From: Leptolyngbya sp.
GTDB taxonomy: Bacteria; Cyanobacteriota; Cyanobacteriia; Phormidesmidales; Phormidesmidaceae
Direction: 5' to 3'
Assembly (NCBI GenBank): GCA_003249105.1
Contig: QBLT01000019.1
Span: forward strand, 1-33,748
DNA: 33,748 nucleotides
Positions 7,155-15,042 of this stretch are shown here, in pieces. The notes beneath the pieces are model-generated. The model was not told where the DNA came from, searched no databases, and was given only the letters and a program-made list of their open reading frames with translations. The translations under genes and the position numbers were made by a program. Position 1 is the first letter of the stretch, and each line of letters begins with the position of its first letter.

Positions 7155-8432
7155 TCACGACAGCCCCTTCACCCGGTAGCCGATGTCGCGGCGGTAGTAC
7201 ATGCCCTCAAAGCAAATTTTGTCGATCGCTTCGTAGGCATTGGCGATCGCCGCCTCAAAGGTTTCGCCCAGGCCGGTTACCCCCAGCACGCGGCCGCCAT
7301 CGGCGACGATGCTGTTGCCCCGGCGGCGAGTGCCCGCATGAAATACCAGCGCTCCGGTGGCGGCGGCGGCTTCAAAGCCGACGATTTCCATGCCCTTGGG
7401 ATATTTGTCGGGGTAGCCCTCGGCGGCCACCACCACGCAGGCGGCGGCTTCCGGCTTCCACTGTAGCTCTAGGGTGTCGAGCCGCCCTTCGATGCAGGCC
7501 AGCATCACCTGCTCCAGCGGGGTTTCGAGCAGGGGCAGCACGGCCTGGGTTTCGGGGTCGCCCAGGCGGCAGTTAAACTCCACCACCTTGGGCTCGCCCT
7601 CGGGGGTAATCATCAGCCCGGCGTAGAGAATGCCGCGATAGTCGATGCCTCGGCGGCGCAGGGTGGCGATCGCCGGTTCTAGCACCTCCTTTTGCACCCG
7701 CTCCATGATGGCAGGGGTGACCACCGGGGTGGGGGCGTAGGCTCCCATGCCGCCTGTGTTGGGGCCGGTGTCGCCCTCGCCGACGGCCTTGTGGTCTTGG
7801 GCGGGCACCAGGGGGCGAATCGTTTGCCCATCGGTAATGGCCAGCACCGAGGCCTCCTGGCCGGTCATAAATTCTTCGATTACCACCTGATGGCCCGCTG
7901 CGCCGAACTTGCCGCTAAAGGCATCTTTGACGGCTTGCATGGCTTCGTCCAGGGTGTGGGCCACGGTGACGCCCTTGCCCGCTGCCAGTCCATCGGCTTT
8001 CACCACGATGGGGGCACCCTGCTGCTCTAGGTAGGCCAGGGCCGCTGCTTCGGCTTCAAAAACCTCGGCTTTGGCGGTGGGAATGCCCGCCTCGACCATC
8101 AATGCTTTGGCCCAGGCCTTGCTGGCCTCGATCTGCGCCCCCGCCTGACAGGGGCCAAACACCTTCAGCCCCTGCGCTTGCAGATAGTCGGTAATCCCCT
8201 CGGCCAGGGGCTGTTCGGGGCCGACCACCACCAGCTCCAGGTTGTTGACCAGGGCAAAGCGAGCGATGCCCTCAAAGTCGGTGGGGGCCATGGCCAGGTT
8301 GCGGCAGTGGGGTAGGGTAGCGGTGCCGCCGTTGCCTGGCACGCAGACTACCTCAGTAATTTTGGGCGATCGCAGCAGCGACCAGGCCAGGGTATGTTCA
8401 CGGCCACCGCTGCCGACCACAAGAGCTTTCAC
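7155..8432 (-). CDS. purD: Phosphoribosylamine--glycine ligase (GAR synthetase)
   Basis: ATP-grasp enzyme of de novo purine synthesis that joins glycine to 5-phosphoribosylamine. Motifs in order: [16 protein letters not shown] (N-terminal Rossmann-like domain), [19 protein letters not shown], the ATP-grasp entry [30 protein letters not shown], and the metal/ATP site [12 protein letters not shown]. With GTG at 8432 as start the protein is 425 aa, the normal family size, and begins exactly at the conserved strand. The in-frame ATG at 8477 would add 15 residues absent from the family and has no ribosome-binding site. The gene lies 164 bp downstream of the receiver-kinase gene on the same strand; no functional link is evident. 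Confidence 0.95.
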   Translation of the reverse strand: MKALVVGSGGREHTLAWSLLRSPKITEVVCVPGNGGTATLPHCRNLAMAPTDFEGIARFALVNNLELVVVGPEQPLAEGITDYLQAQGLKVFGPCQAGAQIEASKAWAKALMVEAGIPTAKAEVFEAEAAALAYLEQQGAPIVVKADGLAAGKGVTVAHTLDEAMQAVKDAFSGKFGAAGHQVVIEEFMTGQEASVLAITDGQTIRPLVPAQDHKAVGEGDTGPNTGGMGAYAPTPVVTPAIMERVQKEVLEPAIATLRRRGIDYRGILYAGLMITPEGEPKVVEFNCRLGDPETQAVLPLLETPLEQVMLACIEGRLDTLELQWKPEAAACVVVAAEGYPDKYPKGMEIVGFEAAAATGALVFHAGTRRRGNSIVADGGRVLGVTGLGETFEAAIANAYEAIDKICFEGMYYRRDIGYRVKGLS

Positions 8433-8596
8433 AGGCAATTTCCCAAAAATGCGAATCCTATTTTCCCACGTTGCCATCGCAAATAGATGGCGGCTTTTCC
8501 CAAGATTGTGTAGAAGGCACTGGGCTGGCCTTGATTCTAAACCGCTGGGGTTGCCTGTGCTCTCTAAACCCCGTTTTTTGCAGCCCTGGCCCTATC

Positions 8597-9871
8597 CTAC
8601 TCTGTGTTTAGGCTCACGGTCGGCGACTGAGCCAGCGGCTCGGCATCAAGGCTACCGATCTCTGGGGGTGGTGAAATTTGCCGAGGCAGTGTAACCACAA
8701 AGGTCGTCCCCTCGCCCTGCTGGCTGCTGACGGCGATGGTACCGCCCATGATGCCGACCAGCGACTGGACGATGGCCAGCCCCAAGCCAGTGCCGGGGCG
8801 TGGGCGACGAATGGTTTGGTCAACCTGGCGAAAGGCCTCAAAAATGTGGGGCAGATGCTCTGCGGCAATGCCAATGCCGGTGTCGGCCACAGTGAGCGAA
8901 ATCTGATCGGAGGGGGTCTCGGTGAGGGTGATGTGTACCTGGCCGCGATCGGTAAACTTGATGGCGTTAGATACCAGATTAATGAGCACCTGGCGCAGCC
9001 GGTGTTCGTCGTTAACCACCATTGGGTTGGTGAGCTGGAGGTTGCTTTGCAGGGGGAGAGATTTGCTATCGGCCAGCGATCGCAAATCCGACAGCGTCGC
9101 CTGCACCAGGCTGGGGAGATTGACCTGGGTCAGGGTCAGGGTCAGCCGCTGGGCCTCTAGCTTAGACAGATCAAGAATGTCGTTCACCAGGTTGAGCAGG
9201 TTTTTGCCGTTGGTAAAAATGCGCTTGATCATCTCGGCCTGGTGGGAGGTTAGCGGCCCCTTTGACTGGCTGTCGAGAATTTGGGAAAACCCCAGAATGG
9301 CGTTTAGCGGCGTGCGCAGCTCGTGGGACATGGTGGCCAAAAACTCAGACTTGACCCGGTAGGCCTCTAGCAGCTTGAGGTTTTGGTCTTCGATGTAGCG
9401 ACGCTGGCGCTCTAGCTCCTCGTTTTGCTGGGTGAGCAGCTTGTTGGTCTGCTGAAGCTGGGCCAGAACTTTAGCCTCACGGCGCTCTACTTCGTACATG
9501 CGCAGAGCGTTGCGCAGCAGCAGCGCCAGGCGATCGGGCGACACGCGGGTTTTGACCAGGTAGTCGCTAGCGCCAGCCTTCATCAGATCGACGGCAATTT
9601 GCTCGTCGCCCTGGCCGGTCAGCACCACCAGCGGAATCGTCACGCCCTCGGCCCGCCACTGCCGAATCAGCGACAGGCCGTCTTGCTCAGGCAGGCGATA
9701 GTCTAAAAAAACGCAGTCGTAGGCGTAGCTTTTGAATTGGGCGATCGCCTGCTCAGCATTGGTCACCTCAGTGACTTGAACCGGTAAGTCGGCGCGGGCT
9801 AGAGCGCGGCAGATGGCCATGCGATCAACGGCATCGTCATCCACTAACAGAATTTCTAGCGCTTTGCCCAT
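8597..9871 (-). CDS. Receiver-histidine kinase hybrid (REC-HisKA-HATPase)
   Basis: A 424-aa soluble signalling protein. The receiver domain is at residues 5-125 with the acidic triplet DDD (11-13), phospho-acceptor Asp57 (FLDYRLPEQDG) and Lys107. A coiled coil follows (about 127-170), then HisKA with His183 in [10 protein letters not shown] and a HATPase domain with N box NLVSNAIKF, G1 DTGIGI and G2 GTGLGLAIV. With no sensor or membrane segment, its input must come by phosphotransfer or partner contact. ATG at 9871 (AGGGA 8 nt upstream) starts just before the receiver; an alternative GTG at 9934 would overlap the upstream response regulator by 14 bp. Such REC-kinase proteins often pair with an Rcp1-like regulator, as here (9921-10352). 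Confidence 0.9.
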   Translation of the reverse strand: MGKALEILLVDDDAVDRMAICRALARADLPVQVTEVTNAEQAIAQFKSYAYDCVFLDYRLPEQDGLSLIRQWRAEGVTIPLVVLTGQGDEQIAVDLMKAGASDYLVKTRVSPDRLALLLRNALRMYEVERREAKVLAQLQQTNKLLTQQNEELERQRRYIEDQNLKLLEAYRVKSEFLATMSHELRTPLNAILGFSQILDSQSKGPLTSHQAEMIKRIFTNGKNLLNLVNDILDLSKLEAQRLTLTLTQVNLPSLVQATLSDLRSLADSKSLPLQSNLQLTNPMVVNDEHRLRQVLINLVSNAIKFTDRGQVHITLTETPSDQISLTVADTGIGIAAEHLPHIFEAFRQVDQTIRRPRPGTGLGLAIVQSLVGIMGGTIAVSSQQGEGTTFVVTLPRQISPPPEIGSLDAEPLAQSPTVSLNTE

Positions 9872-9920
9872 CCGCTCAGTCCCTGCTTCTGCTACCCATG
9901 GCGGAGTCCAACGGGTCTGA

Positions 9921-10352
9921 TTAAGGAATTTCACACAGCGCCCAGTACTGGTTTAGAGAGGCCACTACCTCTGCAAAGGTCGCAAAGGTGACTGGCTTTA
10001 AAATATAGCCTGCCACATTTAATCGGTAGGCTTCAAGGCGATCTTGGTCGGCATCGGAGGTCGTCAAAACGACGACTGGCGTAGATTTCAGCGATTCATC
10101 CTGGCGCAGCTCTTGAAGAAACTCTAGCCCGTTCATCTTGGGCATGTTGATGTCGAGCAGCACCAGACGGCGATGGGCTGGCATTGCTGGCGGGTCGGAA
10201 TCGCTACCACGCAGCATATTGAGGGCCGCCAACCCGTTGTTGGCAACATACAGGGGATTGTCGATGCGGTTGCGCTTGAAGGCCCGCTGAACGTTCATTA
10301 CATCCACCTCATCGTCTTCGACGAGTAGAACGTTGACGGTACGCTTGGTCAT
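9921..10352 (-). CDS. Rcp1-like single-domain response regulator
   Basis: A 143-aa stand-alone receiver. Acidic residues are in VEDDEVD (12-14), the phospho-acceptor is Asp67 in LLDINMPKMNG, Thr97/Thr98 are in VLTTSD, and Lys119 is in the YILKPV motif. The long alpha2-beta3 insertion and the EFLQELR helix are typical of the Rcp1/CheY-like regulators that work with cyanobacterial phytochromes and REC-kinases. There is no output domain, so it acts by protein contact or as a phosphorelay shuttle. The start codon has a good Shine-Dalgarno (GCAGGAGC about 6 nt upstream). The downstream kinase gene begins about 50 bp after the stop, or overlaps it if a GTG start is used, so the pair is probably one operon and partners. 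Confidence 0.93.
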   Translation of the reverse strand: MTKRTVNVLLVEDDEVDVMNVQRAFKRNRIDNPLYVANNGLAALNMLRGSDSDPPAMPAHRRLVLLDINMPKMNGLEFLQELRQDESLKSTPVVVLTTSDADQDRLEAYRLNVAGYILKPVTFATFAEVVASLNQYWALCEIP

Positions 10353-10527
10353 AACATGCTCCTGCGATAACAGCGGAGGCTCGATCGCATCAGCGGTGAC
10401 ACCAGGGCGTGTCCCGATAAAGCTGTGGGTAGTCTACGGCCTTGCTCTTCCACATAGGGTTGACGGTGGAAGGTGGGCTCGATTCAGCCTCCTCCAGGTG
10501 CAATTGTAGGAACTGGGGCAATGTTTT

Positions 10528-11649
10528 CTATCTGCCCAAGGGAAGAACCCGCCCTATCCCATCGTATGGAGAGCCCAACGCCTTAATTTTGGGTACCTGG
10601 GCTGTCAGCGCCTGGGGATGTATGCCCGCCCGATGGGCCGCCAGCAGCCCCACCGCCTCTAAGTAAGAGGACACCCGCACCGCAGCAATCCCCAAAGCTT
10701 CGGGGCTGACATCCAGGGCGGTGGTGTTGGCTTCGACGGCGATGGCCAGCGATCGCCCTCCCAGGCTCAGCAGGGCACTGCCCCCGCAGGCGCTGGCGGG
10801 TACCACAATGGCATCGACCTGGTCGGCCCAGAGGGTAGGGCTAGATTGTCCCTGCCCGTAGTCCAGCGCTGGCCCAGTCACGAACTGTGGCGCTCGGCTC
10901 AGCCCCGCCAGCACGCAGGGCAAAAATGTATAGCCCAGCTCCTCGGCGGCAGACTTTGGCGAAATTGACGCATCTAGCGGCAGCGGGCTGAGGGCCGGGG
11001 CATGGGCACAGGGCACCCGTAGGGTGCGCACCACTAGATGGCTGATCACTGCCTCGGCCCCCGCTAAGGGGTCTACGCCGTGGCCCTGGCGATAGTCTTG
11101 CAGGGTCTCAGCGTCGGTGTCTTCGGGGAATCGAGCGACGACGGCGATCGCATTGGCCCCAGCGGCGATCGCCCGCTCCGCCGCCCACAGCAAACTGTCG
11201 GGCCGCCCAATTGTGCCCCAGGTTGCTCCCGAGGCTGCCCGCCGCAGCTCTACTCCCAGGGGTGCATCGGTAACAACGTAGTCGGTCAAATCTAAACCCA
11301 AGGTAGCCCGCGCCGCATCTGCCGCTTGCAGGTGTCGCCAGCGCAGGTCATCCTCGATCGCCGCATCCAGCACCAGGCCAATGCGGTTGCCGTGCACCGG
11401 GCGCAGCCCCCAGCGCCCAGCGGCAAACTGGTCTAGCCCATATCCCTCCACGTAGCAGGCGTTGGGCAGCGGCCAGTAGAGCTGCGCCCCGTTCATCACG
11501 TTGGGGTGGGTAATTAGGGTATCGACTACTGAGGCGATCGCCCGCGCCACCGGCAGCGCATCCCCCGCGTAGCCCCCCACCGCTGCGCCAATGCCCGTCG
11601 GCACCACCAGCACCGCCGTATAGGGACGACGACTCGAATTAGCATTCAT
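10528..11649 (-). CDS. DUF3326 family protein
   Basis: A 373-aa protein of the cyanobacterial/plastid DUF3326 family. The N-terminus AVLVVPTGIGAAVGGYAGDA is characteristic, as are VMNGAQLYWPLPN (about 53-65), VEGYGLDQFAAG and the C-terminal KIKALGSPYDGIGR. Glycine-rich turns and HPNVMNGA suggest a metabolite-binding enzyme fold, but no reaction is established for the family. There is no signal peptide or membrane segment, so it is probably cytosolic. Its start is 5 nt after the stop of the 62-aa gene upstream, so the two are almost certainly co-transcribed and may be translationally coupled. Family identity is confident, function unknown. Confidence 0.88.
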   Translation of the reverse strand: MNANSSRRPYTAVLVVPTGIGAAVGGYAGDALPVARAIASVVDTLITHPNVMNGAQLYWPLPNACYVEGYGLDQFAAGRWGLRPVHGNRIGLVLDAAIEDDLRWRHLQAADAARATLGLDLTDYVVTDAPLGVELRRAASGATWGTIGRPDSLLWAAERAIAAGANAIAVVARFPEDTDAETLQDYRQGHGVDPLAGAEAVISHLVVRTLRVPCAHAPALSPLPLDASISPKSAAEELGYTFLPCVLAGLSRAPQFVTGPALDYGQGQSSPTLWADQVDAIVVPASACGGSALLSLGGRSLAIAVEANTTALDVSPEALGIAAVRVSSYLEAVGLLAAHRAGIHPQALTAQVPKIKALGSPYDGIGRVLPLGR

Positions 11650-11654
11650 AGCAG

Positions 11655-11843
11655 CTAAGACTTGGCCTCTGTAGTGACTACCGCTTCCACCGTGGCGGTT
11701 TGGGTGGCAGAGTTTACCTGGGTGATCGCCCAGCGCAGGGGCTCGCCCCGCTCAGCCAGGGCCGATTCGATCGTCCCGACCAGATCGTTCTGAGCATCTC
11801 CCAGATGGATCTCCAAAGTAATAAAGTGAGTGGCCAGCGCCAT
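11655..11843 (-). CDS. Small conserved hypothetical protein, 62 aa
   Basis: A 62-aa protein, MALATHFITLEIHLGD at the start and a two-strand/helix pattern after it (IESALAERGEPLRWAIT, then TATVEAVVTT). This predicts a small ferredoxin-like alpha/beta fold. The sequence GEPLRWAIT, and the tight position 5 nt upstream of DUF3326, argue that it is a real gene. I recognise it only as a type of short cyanobacterial hypothetical and assign no function; a subunit or chaperone for DUF3326 is possible by context. It starts at ATG 11843, just after the MITE-like repeat at 11879-11989. Confidence 0.7.
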   Translation of the reverse strand: MALATHFITLEIHLGDAQNDLVGTIESALAERGEPLRWAITQVNSATQTATVEAVVTTEAKS

Positions 11844-11878
11844 CGTTTACCCACTAAAAAGAGCAATTCCTGTCCGGT

Positions 11879-11989
11879 GTAGGGTGGGCACCGCCCACCA
11901 CTAGAGCATCGCGAAGGCTAAACAACCCTAATTGGGATGGGAAACTTGTCTGCCAAAAATCGTCCAATGGTGGGCAGTGCCCACCCTAC
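11879..11989. repeat. 111-bp MITE-like element with 22-bp inverted ends
   Basis: The left end (11879-11900) and right end (11968-11989) are inverted copies matching at 21 of 22 positions (GTAGGGTGGGCACCGCCCACCA versus its complement with one C/T change). Each arm is itself a near palindrome of the form GGTGGGC-NNN-GCCCACC, so each can fold alone. A 67-bp core (11901-11967) has no open reading frame of note. The right end stops 3 bp before the ferredoxin stop codon (11993, minus strand). No transposase is present, so the element would be non-autonomous. It may also act as a hairpin between the ferredoxin gene and the downstream 62-aa gene. Confidence 0.75.
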
Positions 11990-11992
11990 GGG

Positions 11993-12310
11993 TTAGCCCT
12001 GGCCAAACTGCTTTTGGTAAACGATGTCTTCCTTCTCAGTCTCTAGCTTGATGTCTGAGCGCGGAAAAGCGACACACAGCAGCGCGTAGCCATCGGCTTG
12101 AAGCTCGGTGCTCACCCCCATACCCTCACTCTGATCGACCACGCCCTCCAGCACCAGGGCGGCGCAGGTCGTGCACACCCCCGCCCCACAGGAGGTTGGC
12201 AGGTCTAGCCCTACCGCCTGGGCCGCCGCCAGAATAGTCTGGTCTTCGGGAACGTTGATGGTCTGGGTGGTGCCCTGGTGGTGAATTTCGACGGAATAGC
12301 TAGTGGCCAT
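11993..12310 (-). CDS. [2Fe-2S] ferredoxin, plant type
   Basis: A 105-aa soluble electron carrier. Cluster ligands are Cys41, Cys46, Cys49 and Cys79 (spacing CX4CX2CX29C), in the motif SCGAGVCTTCAALVLEG and the later YALLCVAFP. After the last Cys the protein continues with PRSDIKLETEKEDIVYQKQF, so the C-terminus is longer than in photosynthetic PetF (about 97 aa). This extension suggests a minor, specialised ferredoxin of the FdC type rather than the main photosystem I acceptor, an inference from length only. ATG at 12310 gives the family N-terminus; the frame is open upstream to 12388 but the extra 26 residues are unlike ferredoxins. It ends 3 bp before a MITE-like repeat. Confidence 0.92.
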   Translation of the reverse strand: MATSYSVEIHHQGTTQTINVPEDQTILAAAQAVGLDLPTSCGAGVCTTCAALVLEGVVDQSEGMGVSTELQADGYALLCVAFPRSDIKLETEKEDIVYQKQFGQG

Positions 12311-12440
12311 GGCGAGTTGACGGAAGTTTAGGTAAGTAGTTAAAGAATCGCTGGTCCAGTGCAGAACCTTAAGCTTTCCCACTGGCAAAACTCAAGCTCT
12401 CAACCTGGATTGAGCGGATTGCAATCCAAATCTCAACCTA

Positions 12441-12614
12441 TCATCCCACCGGAAAGGTGCGGTCAAATTCTTCTAGCAGATCGTCCATTTCCTCGATCGC
12501 CTGGTTGACATCAATGCGCAGAGTGCCCAAATCAGGCTGCTCCAGCAGTTGAATCAGCGCCTCTCGCTTAGAGCGAATGGTGGCAATGCGATCGCGAATC
12601 ATTTGCAGTTCCAT
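12441..12614 (-). CDS. Small coiled-coil hypothetical protein, 57 aa
   Basis: A 57-aa, highly charged, all-helical protein (MELQMIRDRIATIRSKREAL at the start, then AIEEMDDLLEEFDRTF). It looks like a short helical hairpin, with a break at QPDLGTLRID. The frame is open further upstream, into the perfect palindrome at 12691-12738, but ATG at 12614 has a strong Shine-Dalgarno (AGGGGGA about 5 nt upstream) and is the better start. It stops 130 bp before the ferredoxin start on the same strand. I do not recognise a family; the strong ribosome site and regular helical pattern are the main reasons to accept it. Confidence 0.65.
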   Translation of the reverse strand: MELQMIRDRIATIRSKREALIQLLEQPDLGTLRIDVNQAIEEMDDLLEEFDRTFPVG

Positions 12615-12690
12615 AGCGTCCCCCTGGAGAGTCTTGCCTAGAGTGTCCTTCGACAGCATAAACAACTTTGTAGCGGGGTGCATCGGGCAG

Positions 12691-12738
12691 AGGTAGGTCA
12701 GGAGTGCGTCAGGTACCTGACGCACTCCTGACCTACCT
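12691..12738. repeat. 48-bp perfect palindrome between divergent genes
   Basis: AGGTAGGTCAGGAGTGCGTC (12691-12710) continues AGGT, and 12715-12738 is the exact reverse complement of 12691-12714. There is no loop and no mismatch over 24+24 bp; the flanking bases (12690, 12739) no longer pair. It lies 76 bp upstream of the 57-aa gene (minus) and 55 bp upstream of DUF2854 (plus), in the shared promoter region. It could extrude as a cruciform or bind a regulator symmetrically. The arm contains GTGCGTCAGG, similar in style to dispersed cyanobacterial repeats. Confidence 0.85.
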
Positions 12739-12793
12739 TTCTCACCCACAAGGCGGCATGATAGTGAGAAGTAATCTTTCCACCGAGGGTCGT

Positions 12794-13381
12794 ATGCTGG
12801 GGCGAATTAAGTTAGGCCGAATCAACCTGAGTTTGGTATTGCTAGCGGTGGGCGGGGTGCTTACTATCGTCGGGTTTGTTGCCTACTTTCAAGACAACTC
12901 CACCCTCAACCTGGTCGGTTTCTTCTACGGCATTCCTGTGCTGCTGGGTGGTTTAGCGCTGCGGGCGGCTGAGCTAGAGCCGGTGCCCTACACCCAGCCC
13001 ACCTCGCCTGAGGTGGCAAAACTGCGCGAGCAGCAGGCCACCTCTACCCAAAACCAGGTGCGCCTCGATGTCACCCGCTACCGCTACGGCCAGGAGGCCC
13101 ACCTCGATGTCGCGCTACAAAAGCTGGGGCTGAGCCCCTCGGGGCAGGAGTGCCCTGAACTCAGCGGGCTGCACGAGGCTGAAATCGACGGCAACTATGC
13201 CCTGGTGCTGGAGTTTGACTCGTCCATGGTGCCCTTTTCGACCTGGGTGGAGAAGAAGGCCAAAATCGAGTCGTTCTTTGGCCCCAACGTGCGCGCCGAC
13301 CTCAGCCAGCCCACCGACGACCGGGTGAATTTGGCCTTGGTGACGCTACTGGAGCCTGCCCCCGCTCCGGTAGAGGCCTAG
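12794..13381 (+). CDS. DUF2854 family membrane protein
   Basis: A 195-aa protein of the DUF2854 family, found in cyanobacteria and chloroplasts. Two hydrophobic segments lie near the N-terminus: INLSLVLLAVGGVLTIVGFV (about 9-28) and LVGFFYGIPVLLGGLAL (about 38-54), with the motif NSTLNLVGFFYGIP between and AELEPVPYTQP after. The remainder (about 65-195) is soluble and alpha/beta (RLDVTRYRYGQEAHLDVALQ and WVEKKAKIESFFGPNVRADL). The function of the family is unknown. ATG at 12794 (GAGGG 4 nt upstream) matches the family N-terminus; the frame is open back to 12704 but that start lies inside the palindrome. It is divergent from the 57-aa gene. Confidence 0.85.
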   Translation: MLGRIKLGRINLSLVLLAVGGVLTIVGFVAYFQDNSTLNLVGFFYGIPVLLGGLALRAAELEPVPYTQPTSPEVAKLREQQATSTQNQVRLDVTRYRYGQEAHLDVALQKLGLSPSGQECPELSGLHEAEIDGNYALVLEFDSSMVPFSTWVEKKAKIESFFGPNVRADLSQPTDDRVNLALVTLLEPAPAPVEA

Positions 13382-13435
13382 GCTTTCCTTAGGGGATGAT
13401 TAGGTGGATAGGTTTTGTTATTTAGCAGCTGTTTT

Positions 13436-14209
13436 ATGACGGGTCGCCCTTCTCTAGTCCAGATTAACGGGCGCAAGCTCCGCAACCAAATGCTACTCAC
13501 CCTGCGCTGCCTGGTGCTGGTCGCTGTGCTGTGGGGGCTAACGGCCTGCGGAACGGCGACCCTCCAGGCCAGCACTGAGTACCAAACGGTGACTCCCAGT
13601 GCTGACGGCATTGGCCGAGTTTACCTGGGCCGAGAAATTGCCCAGACCATGGGCCATCAGGGGGCTGGCTGGCTCGATCGCCCCAGTCGAGTGCTGCAAG
13701 AGCGGCCCCAGGTGGCGATCGCCGCCCTCGACCTCTCCCCCACCGATATCGTGGCCGATGTGGGGGTGGGTACGGGCTACTTCGCCCGCCGCATTGCGCC
13801 CCTGGTGCCCCAAGGCAAAGTGCTGGCCGTGGATATTCAGCCCGAAATGCTGGCCATGCTCCAGGCCGAGGAGGCTAAGGGCATCGAGAATGTGGAGCCG
13901 ATACTGGGGCAGCCCAACAATCCCAATCTGCCGCCTACCTCCATTGACCTAGCGCTGATGGTCGATGCCTACCACGAGTTTGCCAACCCTCGCGAGGTGA
14001 TGGAAGGTGTGGTGACGGCCCTTAAGCCCGGTGGGCGAGTGGTGCTGGCGGAGTACAAAGCTGAAAACCCCATGGTGATGATCAAGCGGCTGCACAAGAT
14101 GAGCGTAGCCCAGGTGCGCCGCGAAATGGCCGCCGTCGGCCTGAACTGGGTGAAGACCGACGATCGCCTACCCGAGCAGCATCTGCTGTTCTTTCAAAAG
14201 CCAGCTTAA
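13436..14209 (+). CDS. Class I SAM-dependent methyltransferase with lipoprotein-like signal
   Basis: The C-terminal 190 residues are a Rossmann methyltransferase: motif I VADVGVGTGYFARRIAP (about 105-121), acidic strand-2 end AVDIQPEML, motif post-I region, and a motif IV-like LALMVDAYHEFANP, then LKPGGRVVLAEY. The N-terminus is unusual for this class: a basic stretch (GRKLRNQ), a hydrophobic run and the lipobox LTAC with Cys38. That predicts an exported lipoprotein, although SAM is cytoplasmic. ATG at 13436 is used; TTG 13415 and ATG 13490 are alternatives that all retain the lipobox. The next gene is psbP, 58 bp downstream on the same strand. Substrate is unknown. Confidence 0.8.
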   Translation: MTGRPSLVQINGRKLRNQMLLTLRCLVLVAVLWGLTACGTATLQASTEYQTVTPSADGIGRVYLGREIAQTMGHQGAGWLDRPSRVLQERPQVAIAALDLSPTDIVADVGVGTGYFARRIAPLVPQGKVLAVDIQPEMLAMLQAEEAKGIENVEPILGQPNNPNLPPTSIDLALMVDAYHEFANPREVMEGVVTALKPGGRVVLAEYKAENPMVMIKRLHKMSVAQVRREMAAVGLNWVKTDDRLPEQHLLFFQKPA

Positions 14210-14267
14210 GCAGCCCGTGTGAGACAATTAATTATTATTGATAATCGAGATCCAAGGATATTGACCC

Positions 14268-14810
14268 ATGCTGAAGCGGCTGGCCACGGTGCTTTTGATT
14301 GTTTTTGCTGTCACCCTCCAGGGCTGTGTGGGTGGCGGTGGTGGTCTTCAGGCCTACGCCGACCAATATTCAGGCTACGAGTTTATGTACCCCACTGGCT
14401 GGGTTGAGGTCAAAGTGCCCGGTGCTGCCGAAATCGTGTTTCACGACATCATTCACGAGACCGAGAATATCAGCGTGGTGATCAGCGAAGTACCCGAGGG
14501 CAAAGACCTTGATGCCCTTGGCACCCCCACCGAAGTGGGCTACAAACTCTCCAAGAGCTTCAGCGCCCTGTCGGGGGATGAGAGCAGCGTCAATTTGCTC
14601 AGCGCCCAGCGCATTAACACCGCTGACGATAAAACCTACTACATTCTTGAATATTTGGCTGACCTGCCCGCTGGGCCGCGCCACAACCTGGCCAGCGCCA
14701 TTGTGCGCCGAGGCAAGCTCTACACCTTCAACGCCTCCACCGATGAAGGCCGCTGGGAGAAAGTCCGCGACCTGATGAAGCAGTCGGTAGCCTCTTTTAA
14801 GGTGTCCTAG
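14268..14810 (+). CDS. psbP: PsbP-like PSII lipoprotein (CyanoP)
   Basis: A 180-aa lumenal lipoprotein. The signal peptide ends in LQGC with lipidated Cys20, followed by a Gly-rich spacer. The mature domain has PsbP marks: YADQYSGYEFMYPTGWVEVK (about 30-49), HETENISVVISEVP, and the C-terminal KLYTFNASTDEGRWEKV. CyanoP binds early PSII assembly intermediates (D2 module) and is lipid-anchored in the thylakoid lumen in cyanobacteria. The start ATG has AAGGA 9-10 nt upstream. It follows the methyltransferase gene by 58 bp, so shared transcription is possible. Together with psb28 and psbU it is one of three PSII genes in the window. Confidence 0.95.
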   Translation: MLKRLATVLLIVFAVTLQGCVGGGGGLQAYADQYSGYEFMYPTGWVEVKVPGAAEIVFHDIIHETENISVVISEVPEGKDLDALGTPTEVGYKLSKSFSALSGDESSVNLLSAQRINTADDKTYYILEYLADLPAGPRHNLASAIVRRGKLYTFNASTDEGRWEKVRDLMKQSVASFKVS

Positions 14811-15042
14811 GGTTAATCTCGCTGATTTGATGTCCTCGACGCTCAGCTGATAGGGAAATTCTGCAACTGGCTAATACACCAGTGTGCCTAACTTCTCCGC
14901 GTCCTTGCTGTAGAAGGTCTACTCTAGTTCCCGCCCTTGTTTGGCGGGTAGGGAAAATCTCAGCGGCAAACGCTTTCAGCATGAAAACCTTGTGTAGTCT
15001 CTATCTTGAAATAACTCCCTTCAATCGCCGTCACAGTTAGCT

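Noticed and set aside
8547..8579. GGGGTT/AACCCC hairpin followed by TTTTTT on the plus strand
   Set aside because: It looks like a terminator, but no plus-strand gene ends near it; the adjacent genes run on the minus strand where the T-run precedes the stem.
12704..12793. Upstream extension of DUF2854 (and of the 57-aa gene) into the palindrome
   Set aside because: Both extensions encode the same residues because of the palindrome, lack family similarity, and better starts with ribosome sites lie inside.
14930..14948. CCCGCC/GGCGGG hairpin upstream of maf
   Set aside because: Short stem with no T-run and no riboswitch-like context; not enough to call a regulatory RNA.
14797..14982. 61-codon minus-strand frame between psbP and maf
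   Set aside because: Overlaps the psbP end, odd composition, no ribosome site; treated as non-coding.
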